DNA of 64,000 nucleotides from Prosopocoilus inquinatus (GCA_036172665.1 JAYKNF010000013.1:4278001-4342000), one strand, 5' to 3'. Shown: positions 34,863 to 48,972, numbered from the stretch's first letter. Notes: generated from the sequence alone by a model not told the origin. Numbers and translations are program-made.

Positions 34863-35824
34863 ATTAAAAAAAAATGCGAGCGCGGGGAGGTCGATTCGTT
34901 CGCTCTCCGGCCGGCAATTAAAGCGGGAAATTTAAGGGAAAAAATTGAAAAAAATCGATAAAAATTTAAAAAATTAAAAATTAAGAGAACGGAAAAATTG
35001 AACAAATTGGGGAAAAATATTCAAAATTTCGGGGGGAAATTTAAAAAAATCGAGAAAAATCGACAAGAATTCTAAAAATTAGGGAAACGGATTTCTTAAG
35101 TTTCCCAACTTTTTTAAAACATTTCATCACTTCTTACATTTTCCTTCACTTTTTTTCGAAAATTGTTCAAGGTCAACCCAACCGACGCCAACCCAAGCGA
35201 GGCCAACCCAGACGGCGAAAAAAAATTTAAAAATTAGGAGAACGGAAAAATTGGGGAAAAATATTCAAAATTTCGGGAAAAAATTGAAAAAATCGAAAAA
35301 AATAGGAAAAAATTCTAAGAATAGAGGAAGCCGATTATTGACGTTTTACAACTTTTTTAAAACATTTTTCCTCACTTTCTCTTACATATTCCTTAACTCT
35401 TTTTTTTTTAATTGTTCAAGGTCAACTCAAACGGCGCCAACCCAAGCGAGGTCAACCCAGATGACAGAAAAATTTTATTTTAAAGTAAACGAAAAAATTT
35501 AAAGAATTAGGGAAAAATGTAGTAAATTTCGAGAAAAAATTGAAAAAGATCGAAAAAAAATGGAAAAAATTCTAAAAATTAAGGAAACCGATTTCTTAAG
35601 TTTTCCAACAATTTTTCTCACTTTTTCTTAAACTTTCCTTCCCTTTCTGTTGTAAAATTGTTCAAGGTGAACCCAACCGACGCCAACCCAAGCGAGGCCA
35701 ACCCAGACGGCGAAAAAAAAATTATAAATTAGGAGAACGGAAAAATTGAAAAAATTGGGGAAAAATACTCAAAATTTCGAAAATTAGAAAAATCAATTCT
35801 TAAAGTTTTCCAACATTCTTCCAA
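34863..35824. repeat. AT-rich spacer T6/T7
   Basis: Close to spacer T11/T12. No gene seen. Confidence 0.9.
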
Positions 35825-36011
35825 GTCCCTAGGTGCCGCGAGCCCCCAAAGGCTAGCGGCCCAAACAGCGCGCAGCGCTCTCACCTCTTCCGTCCAAACG
35901 AAACCTCCGTCTATACAAAGCCTCTGTCCACACAAGCCTCTGTTCATACCCACAAGTGGGCGGAGCGTAGCGGATCCCACTTGTCATATATAAGAAAAGA
36001 AACTCGGAAAA
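35825..36011 (+). promoter_or_regulatory. T7 promoter block
   Basis: Inverted repeat within 35952-35984; TATATAAG at 35987-35994. Confidence 0.65.
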
Positions 36012-36041
36012 GTGTACTTAAGGGGTTCCTATGGCGCCGCA

Positions 36042-36461
36042 ATGATCGAAATCGGTCGCGTAGAACGTAAACCCGGGTTGTCGCGTATCAAACGAAAGGT
36101 CTCGCCGAGCGGCGACGGAAAATCGCGTCGGTTCGATTTTTCGATCGAAGATGGCGCTGCAATGATCGAAATCGGACGCGTCGAACGTAAACCCGGATTG
36201 TCGCGTATCAAACGAAAGGTCTCGCCGAGCGGCGACGGAAAATCGCGTCGGTTCGATTTTTCGATCGAAGATGGCGCTGCAATAATCGAAATCGGACGCG
36301 TCGAACGTAAACCCGGGTTGTCGCGTATCAAACGAAAGGTCTCGCCGAGCGGCGACGGAAAGTCGCGTCGGTTCGATTTTTCGATCGAACATGGCGCTGC
36401 AATGATCGCAATCGGACGCGTCGAACGTAAACCCGGATTGTCGCCTATCAAACGAAAGGTC
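36042..36461 (+). repeat. T7 block a: 3.5 x 120-bp repeats
   Basis: Short form, intact + ORF to 36464 (140 codons). Confidence 0.97.
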
Positions 36462-36741
36462 TAAATCGATCGCGTCGAATTCTTTCCGACGTAGAAGAAA
36501 GTAGCTTTACGAACGTAACGTTTACCACACGGCGAGAGATATACGGGGTGATATCGAGAATGTGACCCGAACGCGTGTGTAACAGTGAAAAAGTGTTTCC
36601 ACTGAAAAAAAAGTAAGTGTTAAAAACAACTGAAAACCTCCAAATTCCATTTCTCCGATGTTACTCCGGTAATCGGAAAAAAGGTTATAAGACGATCGCG
36701 GCGGCGGCGGCGGTGTCGTTTTGCCGGTTAAATTCTTCACG
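36462..36741 (+). repeat. T7 a/b linker
   Basis: 280 bp, one extra A before GTAAGT; gtgacccg/ggcggtgtcg variant. Confidence 0.93.
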
Positions 36742-39700
36742 AAACCCGGGTTGTCGCGTATCAAACGAAAGGTCTCGCCGAGCGGCGACGGAAAATCGCG
36801 TCGGTTCGATTTTTCGATCGAAGATGGCGCTGCAATGATCGAAATCGAACGCGTCGAACGTAAACCCGGATTGTCGCGTATCAAACGAAAGGTCTCGCCG
36901 AGCGGCGACGGAAAATCGCGTCGGTTCGATTTCTCGATCGAAGATGGCGCTGCAATGATCGAAATCGGACGCGTCGAACGTAAACCCGGGTTGTCGCATA
37001 TCAAACGAAAGGTCTCGCCGAGCGGCGACGGAAAATCGCGTCGGTTCGATTTTTCGATCGAAGATGGCGCTGCAATGATCGAAATCGGACGCGTCGAACG
37101 TAAACCCGGGTTGTCGCGTATCAAACGAAAGGTCTCGCCGAGCGGCGACGGAAAATCGCGTCGGTTCGATTTTTCGATCGAAGATGGCGCTGCAATGATC
37201 GAAATCGAACGCGTCGAACGTAAACCCGGATTGTCGCGTATCAAACGAAAGGTCTCGCCGAGCGGCGACGGAAAATCGCGTCGGTTCTATTTTTCGATCG
37301 AAGATGGCGCTGCAATGATCGAAACTGGACGCGTCGAACGTAAACCCGGGTTGTCGCGCATCAAACGAAAGGTCTCGCCGAGCGGCGACGGAAAATCGCG
37401 TCGGTTCGATTTTTCGATTGAAGATGGCGCTGCAGTGATCGAAACTGTACGCATCGAACGTAAACCCGGGTTGTCGCGCATCAAACGAAAGGTCTCGCCG
37501 AGCGGCGACGGAAAATCGCGTCGGTTCGATTTTTCGATCGAAGATGGCGCTGCAATGATCGAAATCGAACGCGTCGAACGTAAACCCGGATTGTCGCGTA
37601 TCAAACGAAAGGTCTCGCCGAGCGGCGACGGAAAATCGCGTCGGTTCGATTTCTCGATCGAAGATGGCGCTGCAATGATCGAAATCGGACGCGTCGAACG
37701 TAAACCCGGGTTGTCGCGTATCAAACGAAAGGTCTCGCCGAGCGGCGACGGAAAATGGCGTCGGTTCGATTTTTCGATCGAAGATGGCGCTGCAATGATC
37801 GATATCGGACGCTTCGAACGTAAACCCGGGTTGTCGCGTATAAAACGAAAGGTCTCGCCGAGCGGCGACGGAAAATCGCGTCGGTTCGATTTTTCGATCG
37901 AAGATGGCGCTGCAATGATCGAAATCGAACGCGTCGAACGTAAACCCGGGTTGTCGCATATCAAACGAAAGGTCTCGCCGAGCGGCGACGGAAAATCGCG
38001 TCGGTTCGATTTTTCGATTGAAGATGGCGCTGCAATGATCGAAACTGGACGCGTCGAACGTAAACCCGGGTTGTCGCGCATCAAACGAAAGGTCTCGCCG
38101 TGCGGCGACGGAAAATCGCGTCGGTTCGATTTTTCGATCGAAGATGGCGCTGCAATGATCGAAACTGGACGCGTCGAACGTAAACCCGGGTTGTCGCGCA
38201 TCAAACGAAAGGTCTCGCCGAGCGGCGACGGAAAATCGCGTCGGTTCGATTTTTCGATCGAAGATGGCGCTGCAATGATCGAAATCGGACGCGTCGAACG
38301 TAAACCCGGGTTGTCGCATATCAAACGAAAGGTCTCGCCGAGCGGTGACGGAAAATCGCGTCGGTTCGATTTTTCGATCGAACATGGCGCTGCAATGATC
38401 GAAATCGAACGCGTCGAACGTAAACCCGGATTGTCGCGTATCAAACGAAAGGTCTCGCCGAGCGGCGACGGAAAATCGCGTCGGTTCGATTTTTCGATCG
38501 AAGATGGCGCTGCAATGATCGAAATCGAACGCGTCGAACGTAAACCCGGATTGTCGCGTATCAAACGAAAGGTCTCGCCGAGCGGCGACGGAAAATCGCG
38601 TCGGTTCGATTTCTCGATCGAAGATGGCGCTGCAATGATCGAAATCGGACGCGTCGAACGTAAACCCGGGTTGTCGCATATCAAACGAAAGGTCTCGCCG
38701 AGCGGCGACGGAAAATCGCGTCGGTTCGATTTTTCGATCGAAGATGGCGCTGCAATGATCGAAATCGGACGCGTCGAACGTAAACCCGGGTTGTCGCGTA
38801 TCAAACGAAAGGTCTCGCCGAGCGGCGACTGAAAATCGCGTCGGTTCGATTTTTCGATCGAAGATGGCGCTGCAATGATCGAAATCGAACGCGTCGAACG
38901 TAAACCCGGATTGTCGCGTATCAAACGAAAGGTCTCGCCGAGCGGCGACGGAAAATCGCGTCGGTTCTATTTTTCGATCGAAGATGGCGCTGCAATGATC
39001 GAAATTGGACGCGTCGAACGTAAACCCGGGTTGTCGCGCATCAAACGAAAGGTCTCGACGAGCGGCGACGGAAAATCGCATCGGTTCGATTTTTCGATTG
39101 AAGATGGCGCTGCAGTGATCGAAACTGTACGCATCGAACGTAAACCCGGGTTGTCGCGCATCAAACGAAAGGTCTCGCCGAGCGGCGACGGAAAATCGCG
39201 TCGGTTCGATTTTTCGATGGAAGATGGCGCTGCAATTATCGAAACTGGACGCGTCGAACGTAAACCCGGGTTGTCGCGCATCAAACGAAAGGTCTCGCCG
39301 AGCGGCGACGGAAAATGGCGTCGGTTCAATTTTTCGATCGAAGATGGCGCTGCAATGATCGAAATCGGACGCGTCGAACGTAAACCCGGGTTGTCGCGTA
39401 TCAAACGAAAGGTCTCGCCGAGCGGCGACGGAAAATGGCGTCGGTTCGATTTTTCGATCGAAGATGGCGCTGCAATGATCGATATCGGACGCGTCGAACG
39501 TAAACCCGGGTTGTCGCGTATCAAACGAAAGGTCTCGCCGAGCGGCGACGGAAAATCGCGTCGGTTCGATTTTTCGATCGAAGATGGCGCTGCAATGATC
39601 GAAATCGGACGCGTCGAACGTAAACCCGGATTGTCGCGTATCAAACGAAAGGTCTCGCCGAGCGGCGACGGAAAATCGCGTCGGTTCGATTTTTCGATCG

Positions 39701-39894
39701 AAGATGGCGCTGCAATAATCGAAATCGGACGCGTCGAACGTAAACCCGGGTTGTCGCGTATCAAACGAAAGGTCTCGCCGAGCGGCGACGGAAAGTCGCG
39801 TCGGTTCGATTTTTCGATCGAACATGGCGCTGCAATGATCGCAATCGGACGCGTCGAACGTAAACCCGGATTGTCGCCTATCAAACGAAAGGTC
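36742..39894 (+). repeat. T7 block b: ~26.3 x 120-bp repeats, frame interrupted
   Basis: TGA at 38830-38832 (ggcgactgaaaa for ggcgacggaaaa). Ends in the 3.5-repeat signature with gatcgcaatcgg. From about 38.6 kb onward it is the left part of the 8.8-kb duplication. Confidence 0.97.
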
Positions 39895-40173
39895 TAAATC
39901 GATCGCGTCGAATTCTTTCCGACGTAGAAGAAAGTAGCTTTACGAACGTAACGTTTACCACATGGCGAGAGATATACGGGGTGATATCGAAAATGTGACA
40001 CGAACGCGTGTGTAACAGTGAAAAAGTGTTTCCACTGAAAAAAAGTAAGTGTTAAAAACAACTGAAAACCTCCAAATTCCATTTCTCCGATGTTACTCCG
40101 GTAATCGGAAAAAAGGTTATAAGACGATCGCGGCGGCGGCGGCGGCGTCGTTTTGCTGGTTAAATTCTTAACG
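39895..40173 (+). repeat. T7 b/c linker
   Basis: 279 bp; has ttttgctggtt and ttcttaacg, both found again in the T9 b/c linker. Confidence 0.93.
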
Positions 40174-41046
40174 AAACCCGGGTTGTCGCGTATCAAACGA
40201 AAGGTCTCGCCGAGCGGCGACGGAAAATCTCGTCGGTTCGATTTTTCGATCGAAGATGGCGCTGCAATAATCGAAATCGGACGCGTCGAACGTAAACCCG
40301 GGTTGTCGCGTATCAAACGAAAGGTCTCGCCGAGCGGCGACGGAAAGTCGCTTCGGTTCGATTTTTCGATCGAAGATGGCGCTGCAATGATCGAAACTGG
40401 ACGCGTCGAACGTAAACCCGGGTTGTCGCGCATCAAACGAAAGGTCTCGCCGTGCGGCGACGGAAAATCGCGTCGGTTCGATTTTTCGATCGAAGATGGC
40501 GCTGCAATGATCGAAACTGGACGCGTCGAACGTAAACCCGGGTTGTCGCGCATCAAACGAAAGGTCTCGCCGAGCGGCGACGGAAAATCGCGTCGGTTCG
40601 ATTTTTCGATCGAAGATGGCGCTGCAATGATCGAAATCGGACGCGTCGAACGTAAACCCGGGTTGTCGCATATCAAACGAAAGGTCTCGCCGAGCGGTGA
40701 CGGAAAATCGCGTCGGTTCGATTTTTCGATCGAACATGGCGCTGCAATGATCGAAATCGAACGCGTCGAACGTAAACCCGGATTGTCGCGTATCAAACGA
40801 AAGGTCTCGCCGAGCGGCGACGGAAAATCGCGTCGGTTCGATTTTTCGATCGAAGATGGCGCTGCAATGATCGAAATCGGACGCGTCGAACGTAAACCCG
40901 GGTTGTCGCGCATAAAACGAAAGGTCTCGCCGAGCGGCGACGGAAAATCGCGTCGGTTCGATTTTTCGATCGAAGATGGCGCTGCAATGATCGAAATCGG
41001 ACGCGTCGAACGTAAACCCGGATTGTCGCCTATCAAACGAAAGGTC
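40174..41046 (+). repeat. T7 block c: ~7.3 x 120-bp repeats
   Basis: Open + frame to 41049, no ATG at its head; penultimate gcataaaacg signature. Confidence 0.97.
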
Positions 41047-41788
41047 TAAATCGATCGCGTCGAATTCTTTCCGACGTAGAAGAAAGTAGCTTTACGAACG
41101 TAACGTTTACCACATGGCGAGAGATATACGGGGTGATATCGAAAATGTGACACGAACGCGTGTGTAACAGTGAAAAAGTGTTTCCACTGAAAAAAAGTAA
41201 GTGTTAAAAACAACTGAAAACCTCCAAATTCCATTTCTCCGATGTTACTCCGGTAATCGGAAAAAAGGTTATAAGACGATCGCGGCGGCGGCGGCGGCGT
41301 CGTTTTGCCGGTTAAATTCTTCACGATTTGCATTGTGCCGTCGCGTGTACGCTCGACCGAACGCATCGAGATTTTGACGGAGCTCATTTGAATTTGCCGC
41401 CGCGTAAAAGATGGGATCGACGAGGGTTGGTTGGCAACTATCGCACGACACGCGCAGTAAGGAAACCTTGACACTTGACATATGTAATATTATATATCTG
41501 TACGGCCAGTCGTGGGGCCGGAGCACCGGTGGTCGGAAGGGAGGGGGGGCGTACTGCCTATCGACAGTGATCTAACCTGAAAGCGACGCGCGAACTCTTT
41601 CGCGTGTGTCGTGTTACGCCGGCAGTCGGCCCGGCGGCGGAGAGAGTACGTACGCCGCCGGTCGAACGTGACCTAATCTAAAGCCGCCGACGCGATCTCT
41701 TTCGCCGCGCGGACGCGTTCGAACATAATTTCGACCGTACATATTACGTAAATAGATGAATAAAGGAGGCTTTGGATGTTCGTTTGTG
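41047..41788 (+). terminator. T7 742-bp tail with poly(A) signal
   Basis: AATAAA at 41759-41764; common tail class. Confidence 0.6.
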
Positions 41789-42752
41789 ATTAAAAAAAAA
41801 TGCGAGCGCGGGGAGGTCGATTCGTTCGCTCTCCGGCCGGCAATTAAAGCGGGAAATTTAAGGGAAAAAATTGAAAAAAATCGATAAAAATTTTAAAAAA
41901 TTAAAAATTAAGAGAACGGAAAAATTGAACAAATTGGGGAAAAATATTCAAAATTTCGGGGGGAAATTTAAAAAAATCGAGAAAAATCGACAAGAATTCT
42001 AAAAATTAGGGAAACGGATTTCTTAAGTTTCCCAACTTTTTTAAAACATTTCATCACTTCTTACATTTTCCTTCACTTTTTTTCGAAAATTGTTCAAGGT
42101 CAACCCAACCGACGCCAACCCAAGCGAGGCCAACCCAGACGGCGAAAAAAAATTTAAAAATTAGGAGAACGGAAAGATTGGGGAAAAATATTCAAAATTT
42201 CGGGAAAAAATTGAAAAAATCGAAAAAAATAGGAAAAAATTCTAAGAATAGAGGAAGCCGATTATTGACGTTTTACAACTTTTTTAAAACATTTTTCCTC
42301 ACTTTCTCTTACATATTCCTTAACTCTTTTTTTTTTTAATTGTTCAAGGTCAACTCAAACGGCGCCAACCCAAGCGAGGTCAACCCAGATGACAGAAAAA
42401 TTTTATTTTAAAGTAAACGAAAAAATTTAAAGAATTAGGGAAAAATGTAGTAAATTTCGAGAAAAAATTGAAAAAGATCGAAAAAAAATGGAAAAAATTC
42501 TAAAAATTAAGGAAACCGATTTCTTAAGTTTTCCGACAATTTTTCTCACTTTTTCTTAAACTTTCCTTCCCTTTCTGTTGTAAAATTGTTCAAGGTGAAC
42601 CCAACCGACGCCAACCCAAGCGAGGCCAACCCAGACGGCGAAAAAAAAATTATAAATTAGGAGAACGGAAAAATTGAAAAAATTGGGGAAAAATACTCAA
42701 AATTTCGAAAATTAGAAAAATCAATTCTTAAAGTTTTCCAACATTCTTCCAA
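41789..42752. repeat. AT-rich spacer T7/T8
   Basis: Has ggaaagattgggg and ttttccgacaa, a pair shared with spacers T9/T10, T12/T13 and the right part of T13/T14. No gene seen. Confidence 0.9.
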
Positions 42753-42939
42753 GTCCCTAGGTGCCGCGAGCCCCCAAAGGCTAGCGGCCCAAACAGCGCG
42801 CAGCGCTCTCACCTCTTCCGTCCAAACGAAACCTCCGTCTATACAAAGCCTCTGTCCACACAAGCCTCTGTTCATACCCACAAGTGGGCGGAGCGTAGCG
42901 GATCCCACTTGTCATATATAAGAAAAGAAACTCGGAAAA
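42753..42939 (+). promoter_or_regulatory. T8 promoter block
   Basis: Inverted repeat within 42880-42912; TATATAAG at 42915-42922. Confidence 0.65.
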
Positions 42940-42969
42940 GTGTACTTAAGGGGTTCCTATGGCGCCGCA

Positions 42970-44109
42970 ATGATCGAAATCGGTCGCGTAGAACGTAAAC
43001 CCGGGTTGTCGCGTATCAAACGAAAGGTCTCGCCGAGCGGCGACGGAAAATCGCGTCGGTTCGATTTTTCGATCGAAGATGGCGCTGCAATGATCGAAAT
43101 CGGACGCGTCGAACGTAAACCCGGATTGTCGCGTATCAAACGAAAGGTCTCGTCGAGCGGCGACGGAAAATCGCGTCGGTTCGATTTTTCGATCGAAGAT
43201 GGCGCTGCAATAATCGAAATCGGACGCGTCGAACGTAAACCCGGGTTGTCGCGTATCAAACGAAAGGTCTCGCCGAGCGGCGACGGAAAGTCGCGTCGGT
43301 TCGATTTTTCGATCGAAGATGGCGCTGCAATGATCGAAATCGGACGCGTCGAACGTAAACCCGGGTTGTCGCGTATCAAACGAAAGGTCTCGCCGAGCGG
43401 CGACGGAAAATCGCGTCGGTTCGATTTTTCGATCGAAGATGGCGCTGCAATGATCGAAATCGGACGCGTCGAACGTAAACCCGGGTTGTCGCGCATCAAA
43501 CGAAAGGTCTCGCCGAGCGGCGACGGAAAATCGCGTCGGTTCGATTTTTCGATCGAAGATGGCGCTGCAATGATCGAAACTGGACGCGTCGAACGTAAAC
43601 CCGGGTTGTCGCGCATCAAACGAAAGGTCTCGCCGAGCGGTGACGGAAAATCGCGTCGGTTCGATTTTTCGATCGAACATGGCGCTGCAATGATCGAAAT
43701 CGAACGCGTCGAACGTAAACCCGGATTGTCGCGTATCAAACGAAAGGTCTCGCCGAGCGGCGACGGAAAATCGCGTCGGTTCGATTTTTCGATCGAAGAT
43801 GGCGCTGCAATGATCGAAATCGGACGCGTCGAACGTAAACCCGGGTTGTCGCGTATCAAACGAAAGGTCTCGCCGAGCGGCGACGGAAAATCGCGTCGGT
43901 TCGATTTTTCGATCGAAGATGGCGCTGCAATGATCGAAATCGGACGCGTCGAACGTAAACCCGGGTTGTCGCGCTTAAAACGAAAGGTCTCGCCGAGCGG
44001 CGACGGAAAATCGCGTCGGTTCGATTTTTCGATCGAAGATGGCGCTGCAATGATCGAAATCGGACGCGTCGAACGTAAACCCGGATTGTCGCCTATCAAA
44101 CGAAAGGTC
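42970..44109 (+). repeat. T8 single block: ~9.5 x 120-bp repeats
   Basis: Intact + ORF to 44112 (380 codons). Penultimate repeat has gcgcttaaaacg, shared only with T10 and T13. It is one repeat shorter than T10 because the repeat present there near 52.5 kb is missing here. Confidence 0.97.
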
Positions 44110-44851
44110 TAAATCGATCGCGTCGAATTCTTTCCGACGTAGAAGAAAGTGGCTTTACGAACGTAACGTTTACCACATGGCGAGAGATATACGGGGTGAT
44201 ATCGAAAATGTGACACGAACGCGTGTGTAACAGTGAAAAAGTGTTTCCACTGAAAAAAAGTAAGTGTTAAAAACAACTGAAAACCTCCAAATTCCATTTC
44301 TCCGATGTTACTCCGGTAATCGGAAAAAAGGTTATAAGACGATCGCGGCGGCGGCGGCGGCGTCGTTTTGCCGGTTAAATTCTTCACGATTTGCATTGTG
44401 CCGTCGCGTGTACGCTCGACCGAACGCGTCGAGATTTTGACGGAGCACATTTGAATTTTCCGCCGCGTAAAAGATGGGATCGACGAGGGTTGGTTGGCAA
44501 CGATCGCGCGACACGCGCAGTAAGGAAACCTTGACACTTGACATATGTAATATTATATATATGTACGGCCAGTCGTGGGGCCGGAGCACCGGTGGTCGGA
44601 AGGGAGGGGGGGCGTGCTGACTATCGACAATGATCTAACCTGAAAGCGACGCGCGATCTCTTTCGCGTGTGTCGTGTTACGCCCGCAGTCGGCCCGGCGG
44701 CGGAGGGAGTACGTGCGCCGCCGGTCGAACGTGACCTAATCTAAAGCCGCCGACGCGATCTCTTTCGCCGCGCGGACGCGTTCGAACATAATTTCGACCG
44801 TACATATTACGTAAATAGATGAATAAAGGAGGCTTTGGATGTTCGTTTGTG
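44110..44851 (+). terminator. T8 742-bp tail, diverged class, with poly(A) signal
   Basis: AATAAA at 44822-44827. Diverged tail class shared with T10 and T13: gaacgcgtcgag, ggagcacatttg, aacgatcgcgcg, atatatatgtacgg, gctgactatcgacaatg, acgcccgcag. Private aattttccgcc. Confidence 0.6.
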
Positions 44852-45824
44852 ATTAAAAAAAAATGCGAGCGCGGGGAGGTCGATTCGTTCGCTCTCCGGC
44901 CGGCAATTAAAGCGGGAAATTTAAGGGAAAAAATTTGAAAAAAATCGATAAAAATTTTAAAAAATTAAAAATTAAGAGTACGGAAAAATTGAAAAAATTG
45001 GGGAAAAATATTCAAAATTTCGGGGGGAAATTTAAAAAAATCGAGAAAAATCGACAAGAATTCTAAAAATTAGGGAAACGGATTTCTTAAGTTTCCCAAC
45101 TTTTTTAAAACATTTCATCACTTCTTACATTTTCCTTCACTTTTTTTCGAAAATTGTTCAAGGTCAACCCAACCGACGCCAACCCAAGCGAGGCCAACCC
45201 AGACGGCGAAAAAAAATTTAAAAATTAGGAGAACGGAAAAATTGAAAAAATTGGGGAAAAATATATAAAATTTCGGGAAAAAATTGAAAAAATCGAAAAA
45301 AATAGGAAAAAATTCTAAGAATAGAGGAAGCCGATTATTGACGTTTTACAACTTTTTTAAAACATTTTTCCTCACTTTTTCTTACATATTCCTTAACTCT
45401 TTTTTTTTTAATTGTTCAAGGTCAACTCAAACGGCGCCAACCCAAGCGAGGTCAACCCAGATGACAGAAAAATTTTATTTTAAAGTAAACGAAAAAATTT
45501 AAAGAATTAGGGAAAAATGTAGTAAATTTCGAGAAAAAATTGAAAAAGATCGAAAAAAAATGGAAAAAATTCTAAAAATTAAGGAAACCGATTTCTTAAG
45601 TTTTCCAACAATTTTTCTCACTTTTTCTTAAACTTTCCTTCCCTTTCTGTTGTAAAATTGTTCAAGGTGAACCCAACCGACGCCAACCCAAGCGAGGCCA
45701 ACCCAGACGGCGAAAAAAAAATTATAAATTAGGAGAACGGAAAAATTGAAAAAATTGGGGAAAAATACTCAAAATTTCGAAAATTAGAAAAATCAATTCT
45801 TAAAGTTTTCCAACATTCTTCCAA
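44852..45824. repeat. AT-rich spacer T8/T9
   Basis: Longer class (AATAAA to TATA 1160 bp) with aatatataaaatttcggg and an extra attgaaaa segment; shared with T10/T11. No gene seen. Confidence 0.9.
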
Positions 45825-46011
45825 GTCCCTAGGTGCCGCGAGCCCCCAATGGCTAGCGGCCCAAACAGCGCGCAGCGCTCTCACCTCTTCCGTCCAAACG
45901 AAACCTCCGTCTATACAAAGCCTCTGTCCACACAAGCCTCTGTTCATACCCACAAGTGGGCGGAGCGTAGCGGATCCCACTTGTCATATATAAGAAAAGA
46001 AACTCGGAAAA
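45825..46011 (+). promoter_or_regulatory. T9 promoter block
   Basis: Inverted repeat within 45952-45984; TATATAAG at 45987-45994. Variant ccccaatggctagc shared with T11. Confidence 0.65.
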
Positions 46012-46041
46012 GTGTACTTAAGGGGTTCCTATGGCGCCGCA

Positions 46042-46461
46042 ATGATCGAAATCGGTCGCGTAGAACGTAAACCCGGGTTGTCGCGTATCAAACGAAAGGT
46101 CTCGCCGAGCGGCGACGGAAAATCGCGTCGGTTCGATTTTTCGATCGAAGATGGCGCTGCAATGATCGAAATCGGACGCGTCGAACGTAAACCCGGATTG
46201 TCGCGTATCAAACGAAAGGTCTCGCCGAGCGGCGACGGAAAATCGCGTCGGTTCGATTTTTCGATCGAAGATGGCGCTGCAATAATCGAAATCGGACGCG
46301 TCGAACGTAAACCCGGGTTGTCGCGTATCAAACGAAAGGTCTCGCCGAGCGGCGACGGAAAGTCGCGTCGGTTCGATTTTTCGATCGAACATGGCGCTGC
46401 AATGATCGCAATCGGACGCGTCGAACGTAAACCCGGATTGTCGCCTATCAAACGAAAGGTC
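46042..46461 (+). repeat. T9 block a: 3.5 x 120-bp repeats
   Basis: Short form, intact + ORF to 46464. Confidence 0.97.
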
Positions 46462-46740
46462 TAAATCGATCGCGTCGAATTCTTTCCGACGTAGAAGAAA
46501 GTAGCTTTACGAACGTAACGTTTACCACATGGCGAGAGATATACGGGGTGATATCGAAAATGTGACACGAACGCGTGTGTAACAGTGAAAAAGTGTTTCC
46601 ACTGAAAAAAAGTAAGTGTTAAAAACAACTGAAAACCTCCAAATTCCATTTCTCCGATGTTACTCCGGTAATCGGAAAAAAGGTTATAAGACGATCGCGG
46701 CGGCGGCGGCGGCGTCGTTTTGCTGGTTAAATTCTTCACG
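46462..46740 (+). repeat. T9 a/b linker
   Basis: 279 bp; ttttgctggtt variant but normal ttcttcacg. Confidence 0.93.
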
Positions 46741-48693
46741 AAACCCGGGTTGTCGCGTATCAAACGAAAGGTCTCGCCGAGCGGCGACGGAAAATCGCGT
46801 CGGTTCGATTTTTCGATCGAAGATGGCGCTGCAATAATCGAAATCGGACGCGTCGAACGTAAACCCGGGTTGTCGCGTATCAAACGAAAGGTCTCGCCGA
46901 GCGGCGACGGAAAGTCGCTTCGGTTCGATTTTTCGATCGAAGATGGCGCTGCAATGATCGAAACTGGACGCGTCGAACGTAAACCCGGGTTGTCGCGCAT
47001 CAAACGAAAGGTCTCGCCGAGCGGCGACGGAAAATCGCGTCGGTTCGATTTTTCGATCGAAGATGGCGCTGCAATGATCGAAACTGGACGCGTCGAACGT
47101 AAACCCGGGTTGTCGCGCATCAAACGAAAGGTCTCGCCGAGCGGCGACGGAAAATCGCGTCGGTTCGATTTTTCGATCGAAGATGGCGCTGCAATGATCG
47201 AAATCGGACGCGTCGAACGTAAACCCGGGTTGTGGCATATCAAACGAAAGGTCTCGCCGAGCGGTGACGGAAAATCGCGTCGGTTCGATTTTTCGATCGA
47301 ACATGGCGCTGCAATGATCGAAATCGAACGCGTCGAACGTAAACCCGGATTGTCGCGTATCAAACGAAACGTCTCGCCGAGCGGCGACGGAAAATCGCGT
47401 CGGTTCGATTTTTCGATCGAAGATGGCGCTGCAATGATCGAAATCGGACGCGTCGAACGTAAACCCGGGTTGTCGCATATCAAACGAAAGGTCTCGCCGA
47501 GCGGCGACGGAAAATCGCGTCGGTTCGATTTTTCGATCGAAGATGGCGCTGCAATGATCGAAATCGGACGCGTCGAACGTAAACCCGGGTTGTCGCGTAT
47601 CAAACGAAAGGTCTCGCCGAGCGGCGACTGAAAATCGCGTCGGTTCGATTTTTCGATCGAAGATGGCGCTGCAATGATCGAAATCGAACGCGTCGAACGT
47701 AAACCCGGATTGTCGCGTATCAAACGAAAGGTCTCGCCGAGCGGCGACGGAAAATCGCGTCGGTTCTATTTTTCGATCGAAGATGGCGCTGCAATGATCG
47801 AAATTGGACGCGTCGAACGTAAACCCGGGTTGTCGCGCATCAAACGAAAGGTCTCGACGAGCGGCGACGGAAAATCGCATCGGTTCGATTTTTCGATTGA
47901 AGATGGCGCTGCAGTGATCGAAACTGTACGCATCGAACGTAAACCCGGGTTGTCGCGCATCAAACGAAAGGTCTCGCCGAGCGGCGACGGAAAATCGCGT
48001 CGGTTCGATTTTTCGATGGAAGATGGCGCTGCAATTATCGAAACTGGACGCGTCGAACGTAAACCCGGGTTGTCGCGCATCAAACGAAAGGTCTCGCCGA
48101 GCGGCGACGGAAAATGGCGTCGGTTCAATTTTTCGATCGAAGATGGCGCTGCAATGATCGAAATCGGACGCGTCGAACGTAAACCCGGGTTGTCGCGTAT
48201 CAAACGAAAGGTCTCGCCGAGCGGCGACGGAAAATGGCGTCGGTTCGATTTTTCGATCGAAGATGGCGCTGCAATGATCGATATCGGACGCGTCGAACGT
48301 AAACCCGGGTTGTCGCGTATCAAACGAAAGGTCTCGCCGAGCGGCGACGGAAAATCGCGTCGGTTCGATTTTTCGATCGAAGATGGCGCTGCAATGATCG
48401 AAATCGGACGCGTCGAACGTAAACCCGGATTGTCGCGTATCAAACGAAAGGTCTCGCCGAGCGGCGACGGAAAATCGCGTCGGTTCGATTTTTCGATCGA
48501 AGATGGCGCTGCAATAATCGAAATCGGACGCGTCGAACGTAAACCCGGGTTGTCGCGTATCAAACGAAAGGTCTCGCCGAGCGGCGACGGAAAGTCGCGT
48601 CGGTTCGATTTTTCGATCGAACATGGCGCTGCAATGATCGCAATCGGACGCGTCGAACGTAAACCCGGATTGTCGCCTATCAAACGAAAGGTC
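46741..48693 (+). repeat. T9 block b: ~16.3 x 120-bp repeats, frame interrupted
   Basis: TGA at 47629-47631, the same lesion as T7b at 38830, so inherited by duplication. Private gaaacgtctcg near 47.37 kb. Confidence 0.97.
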
Positions 48694-48972
48694 TAAATCG
48701 ATCGCGTCGAATTCTTTCCGACGTAGAAGAAAGTAGCTTTACGAACGTAACGTTTACCACATGGCGAGAGATATACGGGGTGATATCGAAAATGTGACAC
48801 GAACGCGTGTGTAACAGTGAAAAAGTGTTTCCACTGAAAAAAAGTAAGTGTTAAAAACAACTGAAAACCTCCAAATTCCATTTCTCCGATGTTACTCCGG
48901 TAATCGGAAAAAAGGTTATAAGACGATCGCGGCGGCGGCGGCGGCGTCGTTTTGCTGGTTAAATTCTTAACG
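48694..48972 (+). repeat. T9 b/c linker
   Basis: 279 bp; copy of the T7 b/c linker with ttcttaacg. Confidence 0.93.
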